NCBI RefSeq assembly: GCF_003955665.1 | Contig: NZ_RXHU01000065.1 | Coordinates: forward strand, 16,239-80,238 | Direction of reading: 5' to 3' | Source of the DNA: Paenibacillus whitsoniae | GTDB taxonomy: Bacteria > Bacillota > Bacilli > Paenibacillales > NBRC-103111 | Length of the DNA: 64,000 bases | Shown here: positions 51,773-59,689 of the stretch, one piece after another | How the letters are laid out: each line of letters starts with the position of its first letter | How positions within the stretch are numbered: the stretch's first letter is position 1 | Program-made: the position numbers and the translations under genes | The notes under the pieces: model-generated | Database searches by the model: none | Seen by the model: only the letters and a program-made list of their open reading frames with translations | Told to the model about the DNA's origin: nothing

Positions 51773-51811
51773 AGCAAAAAACCGAGCGGAACGTGTGCAT
51801 TCCTCTCGGCT
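51773..51811 (-). terminator. Terminator of rpsU-yqeY
   Basis: On the minus strand GCCGAG-A-GGAA, loop TGCACACG, TTCC-G-CTCGGTTTTTTGC. Confidence 0.85.
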
Positions 51812-51831
51812 TTCTCAATTCATATTTAGTA

Positions 51832-52275
51832 TTACCCTAATAATTGTTGAACTAACTGATTCACAACTTTACCATCAGCGCGTCCTTTAACCTGTGGCAT
51901 GAGTGCTGTCATGACTTTGCCCATATCCGCTTTGGAAGAAGCCCCAATTTGCTGGATGGTCTGCTGTACAATGGCTTTCACTTCTTCCTCAGAAAGCTGT
52001 TGCGGCATGTACTCAGCTAGAATAGCAAGCTCTGCCTTCAGGTTGTCGGCCAGGTCATCACGACCCGCCTTCGTAAATTCTTGGAGGGAATCCTTACGCT
52101 GTTTGATTTCACGAGTTAGAACTTCAAGCACTTCATTGTCGTCTAGGGATCTTTTCAGATCGATCTCAGAATTCTTAATCGTAGATCGCACCATTCGAAT
52201 TACAGAGAGCTTAAACTTGTCCTGACTCTTCATAGCTTGCTTCATATCTTCGTTCAATCGATCGGCTAAGCTCAT
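51832..52275 (-). CDS. yqeY: GatB/YqeY domain protein YqeY
   Basis: A 147-residue helical protein. LADRLNEDMKQAMKSQDKFKLSVIRM and LAEYMPQQLSEEEV are typical; the fold matches the tRNA-contacting tail of GatB. Its role is uncertain but it always travels with rpsU. TAGGAGG overlaps the rpsU stop; the ATG follows it by 8 nt. Confidence 0.93.
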   Translation of the reverse strand: MSLADRLNEDMKQAMKSQDKFKLSVIRMVRSTIKNSEIDLKRSLDDNEVLEVLTREIKQRKDSLQEFTKAGRDDLADNLKAELAILAEYMPQQLSEEEVKAIVQQTIQQIGASSKADMGKVMTALMPQVKGRADGKVVNQLVQQLLG

Positions 52276-52283
52276 GTTGCCTC

Positions 52284-52457
52284 CTAGAACTTTCTCTTGC
52301 GAGCTGCCTCAGATTTAAGCTTACGCTTAACGCTGGGCTTGTCATAGTGTTTACGTTTCTTTACTTCTGCAAGAACGCCGTCCTTAGCGATGGAACGCTT
52401 AAAGCGACGAAGTGCAGCATCTATAGTTTCGTTCTTACGAACTCGAGTTTCTGACAA
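52284..52457 (-). CDS. rpsU: 30S ribosomal protein S21 (57 residues, TTG start)
   Basis: Not found by a 60-residue cutoff. Product SETRVRKNETIDAALRRFKR (after the initiator), then KPSVKRKLKSEAARKRKF, clearly S21. It starts at TTG 52457, preceded by GGAGGG, since the only in-frame candidate. A perfect consensus promoter lies upstream. First gene of rpsU-yqeY. Confidence 0.95.
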   Translation of the reverse strand: MSETRVRKNETIDAALRRFKRSIAKDGVLAEVKKRKHYDKPSVKRKLKSEAARKRKF

Positions 52458-52509
52458 CTGTTTTCCCTCCCTCCGAACAGACCATCTAAGTCATCGGTTA
52501 TCAAATCTC

Positions 52510-52538
52510 ATTATAGGCGATAGAATTGGGGGTGTCAA
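52510..52538 (-). promoter_or_regulatory. Consensus sigma-A promoter of rpsU
   Basis: On the minus strand TTGACA (52538-52533), 17-bp spacer, TATAAT (52515-52510). Best promoter in the window. Confidence 0.92.
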
Positions 52539-52566
52539 TCGCAATCCTGATGTTTCCTGGATGGAT

Positions 52567-52917
52567 TTAGTTGTGCACGCCAAGCGGAGCCAATCTGGCT
52601 CCCGCCATGAAATGGTAATGAAGATGATGAACAATTTGCCCTGCATTAGCGCCAATGTTCGTAATTACCCGATAACCGGATTCTTCCACACCGAGTTCTC
52701 TCGCGATTTGCGCGGCAACACGCTGCATTTGCCCGATAACCGGCCAGTCTTGCTCTTCGCCTGCTGACAGGGAAGCAAAGTGACGTTTGGGAATAATTAA
52801 AATATGAATCGGCGCCGCCGGCTGAATATCATGAAAAGCTAGAATATCCCCATCTTCATAGACTTTCTTGGAAGGCAGTTCGCCCGCAACGATTTTACAA
52901 AACACACAATCTGTCAT
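52567..52917 (-). CDS. HIT family protein (nucleotide hydrolase/transferase)
   Basis: A 116-residue histidine-triad protein. MTDCVFCKIVAGELPSKKVY start, IHILIIPKRHF, and the active site VHHLHYHFMAG (H-x-H-x-H pattern) near the C-terminus. HinT-like enzymes hydrolyse AMP-lysine or adenylated intermediates. Two N-terminal cysteines as in zinc-binding HIT proteins. It lies just upstream of the rpsU promoter. Confidence 0.93.
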   Translation of the reverse strand: MTDCVFCKIVAGELPSKKVYEDGDILAFHDIQPAAPIHILIIPKRHFASLSAGEEQDWPVIGQMQRVAAQIARELGVEESGYRVITNIGANAGQIVHHLHYHFMAGARLAPLGVHN

Positions 52918-53023
52918 AGATCTGTAAGTCCCCCCGACATAGTAAGTTCATTTACACTTATTGTATCGAAAAGAGCTTCAAAAATCCATTCCAGCAAATT
53001 GCCCCACAGGACCAATCTTATTG

Positions 53024-54088
53024 TTAGCGGTGGGGTTGGTTTTTAAGCGTTTGGTGGATTTTTTTCCATTTGGCTTTTTCTGCCGCTTGCAGTCCCTTGT
53101 CTTCCTTGCGGGCCAAATAGGCAAGTTCCTTCTGCAGCTTGACATAGCTCTGATAGCGGTCCTGATCCAAAGATCCGTCCGCCAAGGCGGCTTTGACCGC
53201 GCATTTGGGCTCAGAACCATGCCTGCAATCCTGATAAAAGCACATATCCGCTAGCGCTTCAACGTCCTGGAATGATGTGCTTAGTCCGTCCTCGGCGCCC
53301 CAGAGCTGCAGCTCCCGCATTCCGGGAGTATCGATCAGAATACCGCCGTCCGGAAGCATAATGAGCTCACGATGCGTCGTCGTATGCTTTCCTTTATCGT
53401 CGCCTTCGCGTATATCGCCCGTCGCCAAAATTTCTTTTCCATAAATACGATTCACCAACGTCGATTTTCCAACACCGGAAGATCCTAGTAAAGCTACCGT
53501 ATGCCCTTGGGTCATATAGCCGGCAAGAGCCGCCAGACCACGGTTCTCCGCGGAGGAAATAATATGAATCGGCACACCGATCGCCACGTCAGCTACCTCG
53601 CTCGCCAAACGCTCCGGCTCCGCGCATAAATCCGCCTTGCTTAAAATGATAACGGGATTCGCTCCGCTTTCCCAAGCCATGACGAGGTACCGCTCGATTC
53701 GCCGAACATTAAAATCCTGGTTAAGTGCAGATACTAGAAAAACGGTATCCACATTCGTCGCCACAATCTGCTCCTCGGTGACTTGCCCTGCAACTTTGCG
53801 GGAAAACTTGCTTTTACGAGGAAGCACGGCATGGATCATGGCGCGTTGCTCACCCGGCCGAACCGACAGCACTACCCAGTCTCCGACGGCAGGATAGTCT
53901 TCTCGGCGCTGCGCCAGATGGCGCATTTTGCCCGAAATTTCAGCCAGCAGTTCGCCGGATTCCGTTAGCACGCGGTACATATGCTTGTGTTCCAGGCATA
54001 CCCGCCCGGCTACGACAGTTTCGCCTTCTTGATATTGCTGAAATGATTTTTCAAAAAATGAATGCCAACCCAATTCAAGTAAATTCAA
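53024..54088 (-). CDS. rsgA: Ribosome biogenesis GTPase RsgA (second-type paralogue)
   Basis: A 354-residue circularly permuted GTPase: N-terminal OB fold, then G4 LSKADL near residue 150, G1 GSSGVGKST near 205, G3 DTPGMREL near 250 and a C-terminal zinc knuckle (CFYQDCRHGSEPKC). It helps 30S maturation. The N-terminus LLELGWHSFFEKSF is like the RsgA2 group rather than the yloQ-linked copy, so another copy likely exists. Starts at TTG 54088; a mini frame MKIIIEFT with a better ribosome site overlaps this start. Confidence 0.9.
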   Translation of the reverse strand: MNLLELGWHSFFEKSFQQYQEGETVVAGRVCLEHKHMYRVLTESGELLAEISGKMRHLAQRREDYPAVGDWVVLSVRPGEQRAMIHAVLPRKSKFSRKVAGQVTEEQIVATNVDTVFLVSALNQDFNVRRIERYLVMAWESGANPVIILSKADLCAEPERLASEVADVAIGVPIHIISSAENRGLAALAGYMTQGHTVALLGSSGVGKSTLVNRIYGKEILATGDIREGDDKGKHTTTHRELIMLPDGGILIDTPGMRELQLWGAEDGLSTSFQDVEALADMCFYQDCRHGSEPKCAVKAALADGSLDQDRYQSYVKLQKELAYLARKEDKGLQAAEKAKWKKIHQTLKNQPHR

Positions 54089-54126
54089 TGATGATTTTCA
54101 TCCTTTCGCTCCTAGATTCTATTTCT

Positions 54127-54132
54127 AGTATA
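54127..54132 (-). promoter_or_regulatory. Probable -10 of rsgA
   Basis: TATACT on the minus strand, about 39 nt before the TTG. No good -35. The TAGAC repeat at 54131-54135 overlaps it. Confidence 0.4.
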
Positions 54133-54193
54133 GACGCCGCAACGAAGGGGGACACGGGAAAGAATCGTTTAGACGATTTATTCGGAAGCTTCT

Positions 54194-54209
54194 TTTAGAC
54201 AGTGGTCAA
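54194..54209. promoter_or_regulatory. Candidate TetR operator 1
   Basis: TTTAGACAGTGGTCAA, an imperfect palindrome similar in sense and spacing to operator 2. Further TAGAC half-sites are at 54131 and 54170. Confidence 0.45.
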
Positions 54210-54217
54210 TTTTAAAC

Positions 54218-54234
54218 ATAGACCATAAGTCTAA
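54218..54234. promoter_or_regulatory. Candidate TetR operator 2 over the -35
   Basis: ATAGACCATAAGTCTAA contains the exact palindrome TAGAC-N5-GTCTA (54219-54233). It covers the -35 of the fused gene, the expected place for autorepression. Confidence 0.55.
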
Positions 54235-54247
54235 TTTGGCATATAAT
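54219..54247 (+). promoter_or_regulatory. Promoter of the TetR-oxidoreductase gene
   Basis: TAGACC (weak -35, 54219-54224), 17-bp spacer, TATAAT (54242-54247). Start codon at 54280. Confidence 0.6.
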
Positions 54248-54279
54248 AGAATCAAATCGTACGTGAATGGAGTGAGCGG

Positions 54280-56202
54280 ATGAGTCAGTTCATGAGGGCT
54301 ACCACTCGCAAAAAGCGTGATGTCATGATGGAAACGGCCTTGGCCATGTTTATGGCGCGAGGCTATGAGAATGTTTCCGTCGACGATATTATCGCGGCTA
54401 CGGGGACATCGAAAGGTACATTTTACCACTATTTTAAAAGTAAAGACGCCATCATCTCAGCTCTATACACCAAGCAGCTGGAATTGATTCAAGATTGGGT
54501 CAAACAGCCTCCCTCTAAGGTGCAGTCGCTTGAGGGCCACATCAATCGACTTTTTTTAGACCTTGCGTCCAATTTTCACAGTTCCCCCCGGCTTGTCCGT
54601 AGTCTGCAAGCTTTATCTTTACAAAGCGATGCGGTCAAAACCGAGGAACAGCGGCTGATGACGCAATTATCCCAGAGCTTGCTCCACTGGCTGCCGGAGC
54701 CTCATAAAATTGATTTGCTCGTGTGCATGTACACGGGAACGATTCGAGCCTGGTGCTCGCAAGACAATGCCAATCTACTCACGATGATGACGAACAACTT
54801 GACCTGGTTATGGGGCGGGCTTCGCGCCAGCGAGCCGTCTGCCGCCCTGCAGGTCGATCCAGTTTCCAAGGAGGCGCACACCATGAAAGTAGCCATTATC
54901 GGCGGAGGTTTAGCTGGACTTACAGCGGCCGCATATCTCTCTGACAATCCACATATTCAGGGCACATTGTTCGAACGGAGTCCACAACTCGGCGGACGTG
55001 CTTTTACCTATGAAAAAGCAGGTTTCACACTCAACTACGGCGCGCATGCGATCTACGGCATCGACCGTCATACCATTTCCTCCATGGAAAAAGAACTGGG
55101 CCTCTCCTTCTCTTCCAAGCAAGTCGACAAGCGCAGGGTCGTATACGCCAAGCACGGCCAAATCACGACGGCCCCGCTCGATGCAATCAACTTGCTGAAA
55201 ACAGATTTGCTTAACACCGCTCAGAAGGTGCGTTTCGTCGGAGAAATTGCCGCGATCATCGCCAACATCCATAATCTCAAAAATTACCCGACGCTTGCCG
55301 ACTATTTGGCAGAATCCAACGCGGACGAAGACGTGAAAGAGCTGTGGGAGCATCTCGTGTGCTCGAACTTCTTTATTACCCCGGAGGATGCGCGGAAAGT
55401 GTCCGGCGCTGTGATCAGCGAGTACTATCACAATTTATTCCTTTCGAGTAAGCCGGTGAACTACATCTTAGGAAGCTGGGCGGTCATCACCAATCAGCTC
55501 AAGCAGAAAATGATCGCATCCGGAAGCTGGGAAATCGCCCTGCAGGAAGGCGTGGACAGCCTTCGTTACGCAGACCGCCAGTTTATACTGCAAACGAAAA
55601 ACCGGGAGATGGCGTTTGACAAAGTCATTTTTGCCATGCCGGTGCAGCAGGTTGTGAAACTGCTCAAAGGCACAGCATGGGAGCCATTCCTCGCTCCATA
55701 TGAAGGCAACACCGCGACGGAAGTCATGGTATACGATGTCGGGCTCAGCCAAATCGTGGCGCGGCCGTTCAGCTACATCAGCGACATGGACAACAAAATG
55801 TTCATCAGCGACGTGTCCGCTACCGACCACACGCTCGTTCCAGAAGGCGGACAGCTGCTTCAAGGTATTGCGTACCTCAGCGACAACTTCGAAGACGAAG
55901 CAGAGCGCAAATCTTACCTGGAACAAAAAACGTCGCAAATGGAAAACCTGTTTGATCAGCACTACCCAGGTTGGCGCGATGTAACAGCCGTGAAACGGGT
56001 TTCGAAAAAAGCGATGGTGTCCAGCGTGAAAAACATCGCCTCCAATACCCTCCTTCCGACGCGTGTAGAGAACGTCCCGTTCTACTTCTGCGGCGACGGC
56101 TGCCAAAGCAAAGGCGAGCTGGCGGAACGCGCCTTCTCCAGCGCCCGCTCCGCGGCGCTCGGCATCACGCAGGAAATTGAACAAATGCTGCAGCATATTT
56201 AA
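54280..56202 (+). CDS. TetR-family regulator fused in frame to an FAD-dependent oxidoreductase
   Basis: One open frame of 640 residues. Residues 1-195 are a complete TetR regulator: N-terminal HTH with IIAATGTSKGTFYHYFKSKD near 38-57 and a helical ligand domain of normal size. Residues 202-640 are a flavin oxidoreductase of the amine oxidase/phytoene desaturase type: MKVAIIGGGLAGLTAAAYL (FAD-binding), ERSPQLGGRAFTYEKAGF, and the C-terminal VPFYFCGDGCQSKGELAERAF. No stop lies between, but a strong AAGGAGG precedes Met202, so the enzyme may be made alone as well. The substrate is unknown. A stop lost by mutation or sequencing error is the main alternative. Confidence 0.8.
   Translation: MSQFMRATTRKKRDVMMETALAMFMARGYENVSVDDIIAATGTSKGTFYHYFKSKDAIISALYTKQLELIQDWVKQPPSKVQSLEGHINRLFLDLASNFHSSPRLVRSLQALSLQSDAVKTEEQRLMTQLSQSLLHWLPEPHKIDLLVCMYTGTIRAWCSQDNANLLTMMTNNLTWLWGGLRASEPSAALQVDPVSKEAHTMKVAIIGGGLAGLTAAAYLSDNPHIQGTLFERSPQLGGRAFTYEKAGFTLNYGAHAIYGIDRHTISSMEKELGLSFSSKQVDKRRVVYAKHGQITTAPLDAINLLKTDLLNTAQKVRFVGEIAAIIANIHNLKNYPTLADYLAESNADEDVKELWEHLVCSNFFITPEDARKVSGAVISEYYHNLFLSSKPVNYILGSWAVITNQLKQKMIASGSWEIALQEGVDSLRYADRQFILQTKNREMAFDKVIFAMPVQQVVKLLKGTAWEPFLAPYEGNTATEVMVYDVGLSQIVARPFSYISDMDNKMFISDVSATDHTLVPEGGQLLQGIAYLSDNFEDEAERKSYLEQKTSQMENLFDQHYPGWRDVTAVKRVSKKAMVSSVKNIASNTLLPTRVENVPFYFCGDGCQSKGELAERAFSSARSAALGITQEIEQMLQHI
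54868..54885 (+). promoter_or_regulatory. Internal ribosome site and start codon for the oxidoreductase part
   Basis: AAGGAGG (54868-54874), 8-nt spacing, ATG at 54883 (codon 202 of the fused frame). A textbook Bacillus start inside an open frame. Confidence 0.75.
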
Positions 56203-56240
56203 GTCGAGCCTGAGATTTGCCTAGCTGCGCGAATCATGAG

Positions 56241-56287
56241 AAAAAGCTTCACGAGCAGACCGAGGTCTTGCTTGTGAAGCTTTTTTT
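56241..56287. terminator. Bidirectional terminator
   Basis: AAAAAGCTTCACGAGCA, GACC/GGTC inner pairs, TTGCTTGTGAAGCTTTTTTT, between convergent genes. Confidence 0.92.
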
Positions 56288-56294
56288 AGGTGTA

Positions 56295-58238
56295 CTAGCG
56301 AGTTATTGTGACAGTGCGTGTACCGCCATCCCAGCCCACCGTGCCGCCGAACGTCTCTCCGACGAATCTCGCCGGGGCCAGCGTGTAGCCGCCCACCAGT
56401 GTAGCAGGCACTTCCAACTCTTTCTTTTCACCGTTCACATAGACCGTCTTGGAATCCAGCGTGAGTTTGACCGTAGTGGAGCCTTTTGTCGCGGTCACGG
56501 AGCGCGTCGCCGCGTCGTAATCAACCTTCGCCCCCATTGCCTCGAAAATCGCGCGCAGCGGCGTGAGCGTCGAGCTGTCCTTTATGACCGGCGGCTGTTC
56601 AAACTTCAAAGCTTTTCCGTCCAGTTCCACGGCAACTTGGGAGGAAAGTCCGAACGTGCGCAGCGATACTTGCTGCCCTTCTTTGTTCGCGATGCGAATT
56701 TGCAGAACGGAACCTTCCGGCACTTCGCCCGCTTTGAGGTCAAGCCCATAAGGCAAGCTGGATTGTGAAGCAATCGTGCGGCCATTGAGCACATAATCGA
56801 TTTTTCCGATGTACACATCCGGAATTTTCACAAAAGGCGTAATGCGCGTCATCTTCTCGAACACATGATTGTCGGCATCGATCGGCATGTAGCCTGTTCC
56901 GCCTGACGGCTTTGCGCCATCCTCCACTTTGGAGAGCAAGTATGGATTCGCAATCAATTGCCGGTAATAACTCTTGATGTCAGCTGAGTCGGATAACGAG
57001 TAATCATTCTTCGCGTTCGACATTTGCTGGTCGACGTTGAAATAGGTAATTGCTTTAAGCCGCGGATACTTGTAAGGCATAATCTCGTATAAGCGCTGTA
57101 AGTTCAGCTTGGCCCACTCGGTAAAATCCTCATCGGCCGAATGCGAATAATGTGGAACACCCGTTTCACTCAGCATGAGCGGCTTACGGTCGGCATACGT
57201 GCTGTACAGTCGGTTCAGCCGCTCGACATTGCTCGTCGCCAGCATCGAAGGAAGTGTAGGATCGCCATTCTCATACGGTTCGATGTACAAGCTGACGCCG
57301 ACCCAATCCACATACGCATCACCCGGGTAGTACGGGTCAATATCGTTCGCCGGTACGTCGCCGGGACTCCATACCATGGCAACGTTCGGCGCTTCTGCGG
57401 CAAATACATCGTGCAGCAACCGGAATTTCTCTATGTATTGGGCCGGATTGCCGTGCCATTTCACCCACGCACCATTCATTTCTCCTGCAAAACGCAGGAA
57501 GATCGGGATGCCGGCTTCTTTGGCTTTTTTCGCCCAATTGCGCAGGTAGGTGCCATCCGTTACCGGGTCCAAACCGTCGTCCGGTTCCCAGGCGATTTGC
57601 AGCGCGCCGCCGGCTTCTTTCGCTCGCCTTGCATACATATCCGGGAAGCTTTGCCCCCAGTGCGCGTAGGCGAGATAGATCGCATGCTTTTTCCCGTACA
57701 CAGATTCCGCTTTGGTAAACGTATTGCCCACTTCCGGATCTTGCTCGGAATATAAGCCGAGATACGTCCCATAGGCTGGCTCGAACTTGGCCAACTTTCC
57801 GCTGTCAGGCAGCGAGCGCGACTGGAAAACTGCCGGGTCCTTCTCCGTCCGATACAACTCCACAGTCGTCCGAATTTGATCGGCGCGCTGAAGCTTTACA
57901 GCGCCCCAATCTCTGCCCGCTCGGACCCAGTACGTATTTTCAAGCTCATAGTAATAAATCGCTTCGTCATATTGCCCTGCCGCATCGTAATAGCTGTCCA
58001 GCTTTCCGCAGAAAAGCGCGGCATTCTCCCACTCGCCAATGCTGGCGTAATGATCGACAAGGTACTTCCAATGCGGTACAGCGCCCGCGGAGTTCCCTTG
58101 ATTAACCAGCGCTTCGGCCTGCTGCCAATGATCCCATACAACGTCTGCACGCACCCCCGCCGGAACACTTACCAAACTAGCTCCCAGCAGACTGGCCGCC
58201 AAAACAGTGACAACGAGCCGTTTTTTACCTTTGTTCAT
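56295..58238 (-). CDS. Secreted GH26-like glycoside hydrolase with copper amine oxidase-like C-terminal domain
   Basis: A 647-residue exported protein. Signal peptide (to about residue 32), a TPR-like helical region (about 33-140), a GH26-type barrel (about 150-470) with acid/base Glu in RFAGEMNGAWVKWHG and nucleophile Glu in MLSETGVPHYS, and a C-terminal region of the copper amine oxidase N-terminal type (LRAIFEAMGAKVDYDAATRSV, LAPARFVGETFGGTVGWD), common in Paenibacillus wall proteins. Probably cleaves beta-mannan or a related glycan. ATG at 58238 after AGGGGG; longer frames lack a signal peptide start. Next to ger genes but on the opposite strand. Confidence 0.85.
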   Translation of the reverse strand: MNKGKKRLVVTVLAASLLGASLVSVPAGVRADVVWDHWQQAEALVNQGNSAGAVPHWKYLVDHYASIGEWENAALFCGKLDSYYDAAGQYDEAIYYYELENTYWVRAGRDWGAVKLQRADQIRTTVELYRTEKDPAVFQSRSLPDSGKLAKFEPAYGTYLGLYSEQDPEVGNTFTKAESVYGKKHAIYLAYAHWGQSFPDMYARRAKEAGGALQIAWEPDDGLDPVTDGTYLRNWAKKAKEAGIPIFLRFAGEMNGAWVKWHGNPAQYIEKFRLLHDVFAAEAPNVAMVWSPGDVPANDIDPYYPGDAYVDWVGVSLYIEPYENGDPTLPSMLATSNVERLNRLYSTYADRKPLMLSETGVPHYSHSADEDFTEWAKLNLQRLYEIMPYKYPRLKAITYFNVDQQMSNAKNDYSLSDSADIKSYYRQLIANPYLLSKVEDGAKPSGGTGYMPIDADNHVFEKMTRITPFVKIPDVYIGKIDYVLNGRTIASQSSLPYGLDLKAGEVPEGSVLQIRIANKEGQQVSLRTFGLSSQVAVELDGKALKFEQPPVIKDSSTLTPLRAIFEAMGAKVDYDAATRSVTATKGSTTVKLTLDSKTVYVNGEKKELEVPATLVGGYTLAPARFVGETFGGTVGWDGGTRTVTITR

Positions 58239-58378
58239 AACCTGTTCCCCCTGATCTATTCTCGTGTAACTAACATTGATACGCAAGTGAATGCAAAAAG
58301 TAGCAGAATAACCCATCATTTCTAGGAGAAAATAAACCAATACAAATTTGACCATCATGCTGGAAAATGGTGATACGG

Positions 58379-59689
58379 ATGATAGCAATCCATGCTTTTT
58401 TGCAAGAGCAGTTTAGCGGGAATGATGATTTTTTTCAACTGGAGGAAATCGTTCATGGGTCGTCGATTTGGTTATTCGGACTGCGTTCCATGATCGATGT
58501 ACCGCAAACCATCGGCAATTTGGCGATAACCATCGAACATATGAATCAGCCGGATCAAGCCATCAAACATGGGGAGAACGAGTCCGATGCCCTTGTCGCC
58601 GGGATACTGGCAGGCAGGCTCGTGATCTTTGACGCGCATTCCGGTCAGTTTCGAATTATCGAACCTGTTTCCAAGCAGTTGAACAGAGCCGTAGACGCTC
58701 CTAGCAGTGAAAGTGTCATTCAAGGGGCAATGGCTGCGTTCATTGAAGATATGTATACCAATGTCGGGATCGTGCGAGAGCAGTTCAAGTCAGGCCGCTT
58801 AAAAGTCAGCATTTCACCCGTTGGTACTGAAAAATCAACGAGTCTCGCGTTGCTCTACCTGGATACCGTCGCGAATCCGAAGCTGGTTCGAGAAATAAAA
58901 AACCATCTGAACGCCAAAAAACAGATCGATATTCGTTCCTTGCAGGATGTCAGCCGCATATTAGGCTTTGGCAAATGGAATCTAATCTCCAAATTTAAAA
59001 TAACGGAGCTCCCGGAAGAGGTAGCCGCAGTTCTGGAGCAAGGCAGAGTTGTCCTATTCGTTGATCGAATGCCGTTCGCACTCATCCTGCCTAATTCCCT
59101 TTGGGACGCCTTCACCTTGGGAAGTGATCGCAATTTCCCTCGGCCTATCATGCTCTCCATTCGTGCCGTTCGGCTAATCGGCGCGTTTACGACCATTATT
59201 CTTCCTGCTCTATACGTAGCGCTGGTCGCTGTCAATCCGGAAGTACTGCGCCTGCAGCTGGCCCTCTCTGTTGCGCAAAGCCGGGACGGCGTTCCTTACC
59301 CGGCTGCCGTTGAAACGATTATTATGCTGCTCTTGCTTGAGCTGGTGCTGGAATCCAGCGTCCGCCTTCCCCGCAGCGTCGGGCCGACCCTCACCATGGT
59401 CGGAGGCATCATTCTCGGACAAGCGGTTGTTGCCGCCCAGCTCGTCAGCAACCTGCTCATTATCGTATTGGCTGCTACGACCATCGCGAATTCAACCATT
59501 GTCGGCATCCAAAACGGTTATTTACTGCGATCATTAAAATATATAACCGTTGTTTTAGCAGCAATATTCGGCGTTCTGGGCATATTTGTCGGTGTCGTGA
59601 TCATTTGCGGTCTGTTGGCCGGCGAATCCTCGTTCGGCATATCTTATGTTCGTTTGCCGTTTGCAAAGGATGATGCTGAGTATGAATAA
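58379..59689 (+). CDS. Spore germination receptor subunit A (GerA family)
   Basis: About 436 residues. N-terminal soluble domain with NDDFFQLEEI and DAHSGQF, then the family-typical segment PFALILPNSLWDAF and the C-terminal membrane region (about four to five spans, RLIGAFTTIILPALYVALVAVNPE, PAAVETIIMLLLLELVLESSVRLPR, VGPTLTMVGGIILGQAVVAA). GerA proteins sit in the spore inner membrane and form nutrient-gated channels. It is short of the usual 480-550 residues at the N-terminus. ATG 58379 is preferred over 58367; neither has a strong ribosome site. Confidence 0.92.
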   Translation: MIAIHAFLQEQFSGNDDFFQLEEIVHGSSIWLFGLRSMIDVPQTIGNLAITIEHMNQPDQAIKHGENESDALVAGILAGRLVIFDAHSGQFRIIEPVSKQLNRAVDAPSSESVIQGAMAAFIEDMYTNVGIVREQFKSGRLKVSISPVGTEKSTSLALLYLDTVANPKLVREIKNHLNAKKQIDIRSLQDVSRILGFGKWNLISKFKITELPEEVAAVLEQGRVVLFVDRMPFALILPNSLWDAFTLGSDRNFPRPIMLSIRAVRLIGAFTTIILPALYVALVAVNPEVLRLQLALSVAQSRDGVPYPAAVETIIMLLLLELVLESSVRLPRSVGPTLTMVGGIILGQAVVAAQLVSNLLIIVLAATTIANSTIVGIQNGYLLRSLKYITVVLAAIFGVLGIFVGVVIICGLLAGESSFGISYVRLPFAKDDAEYE

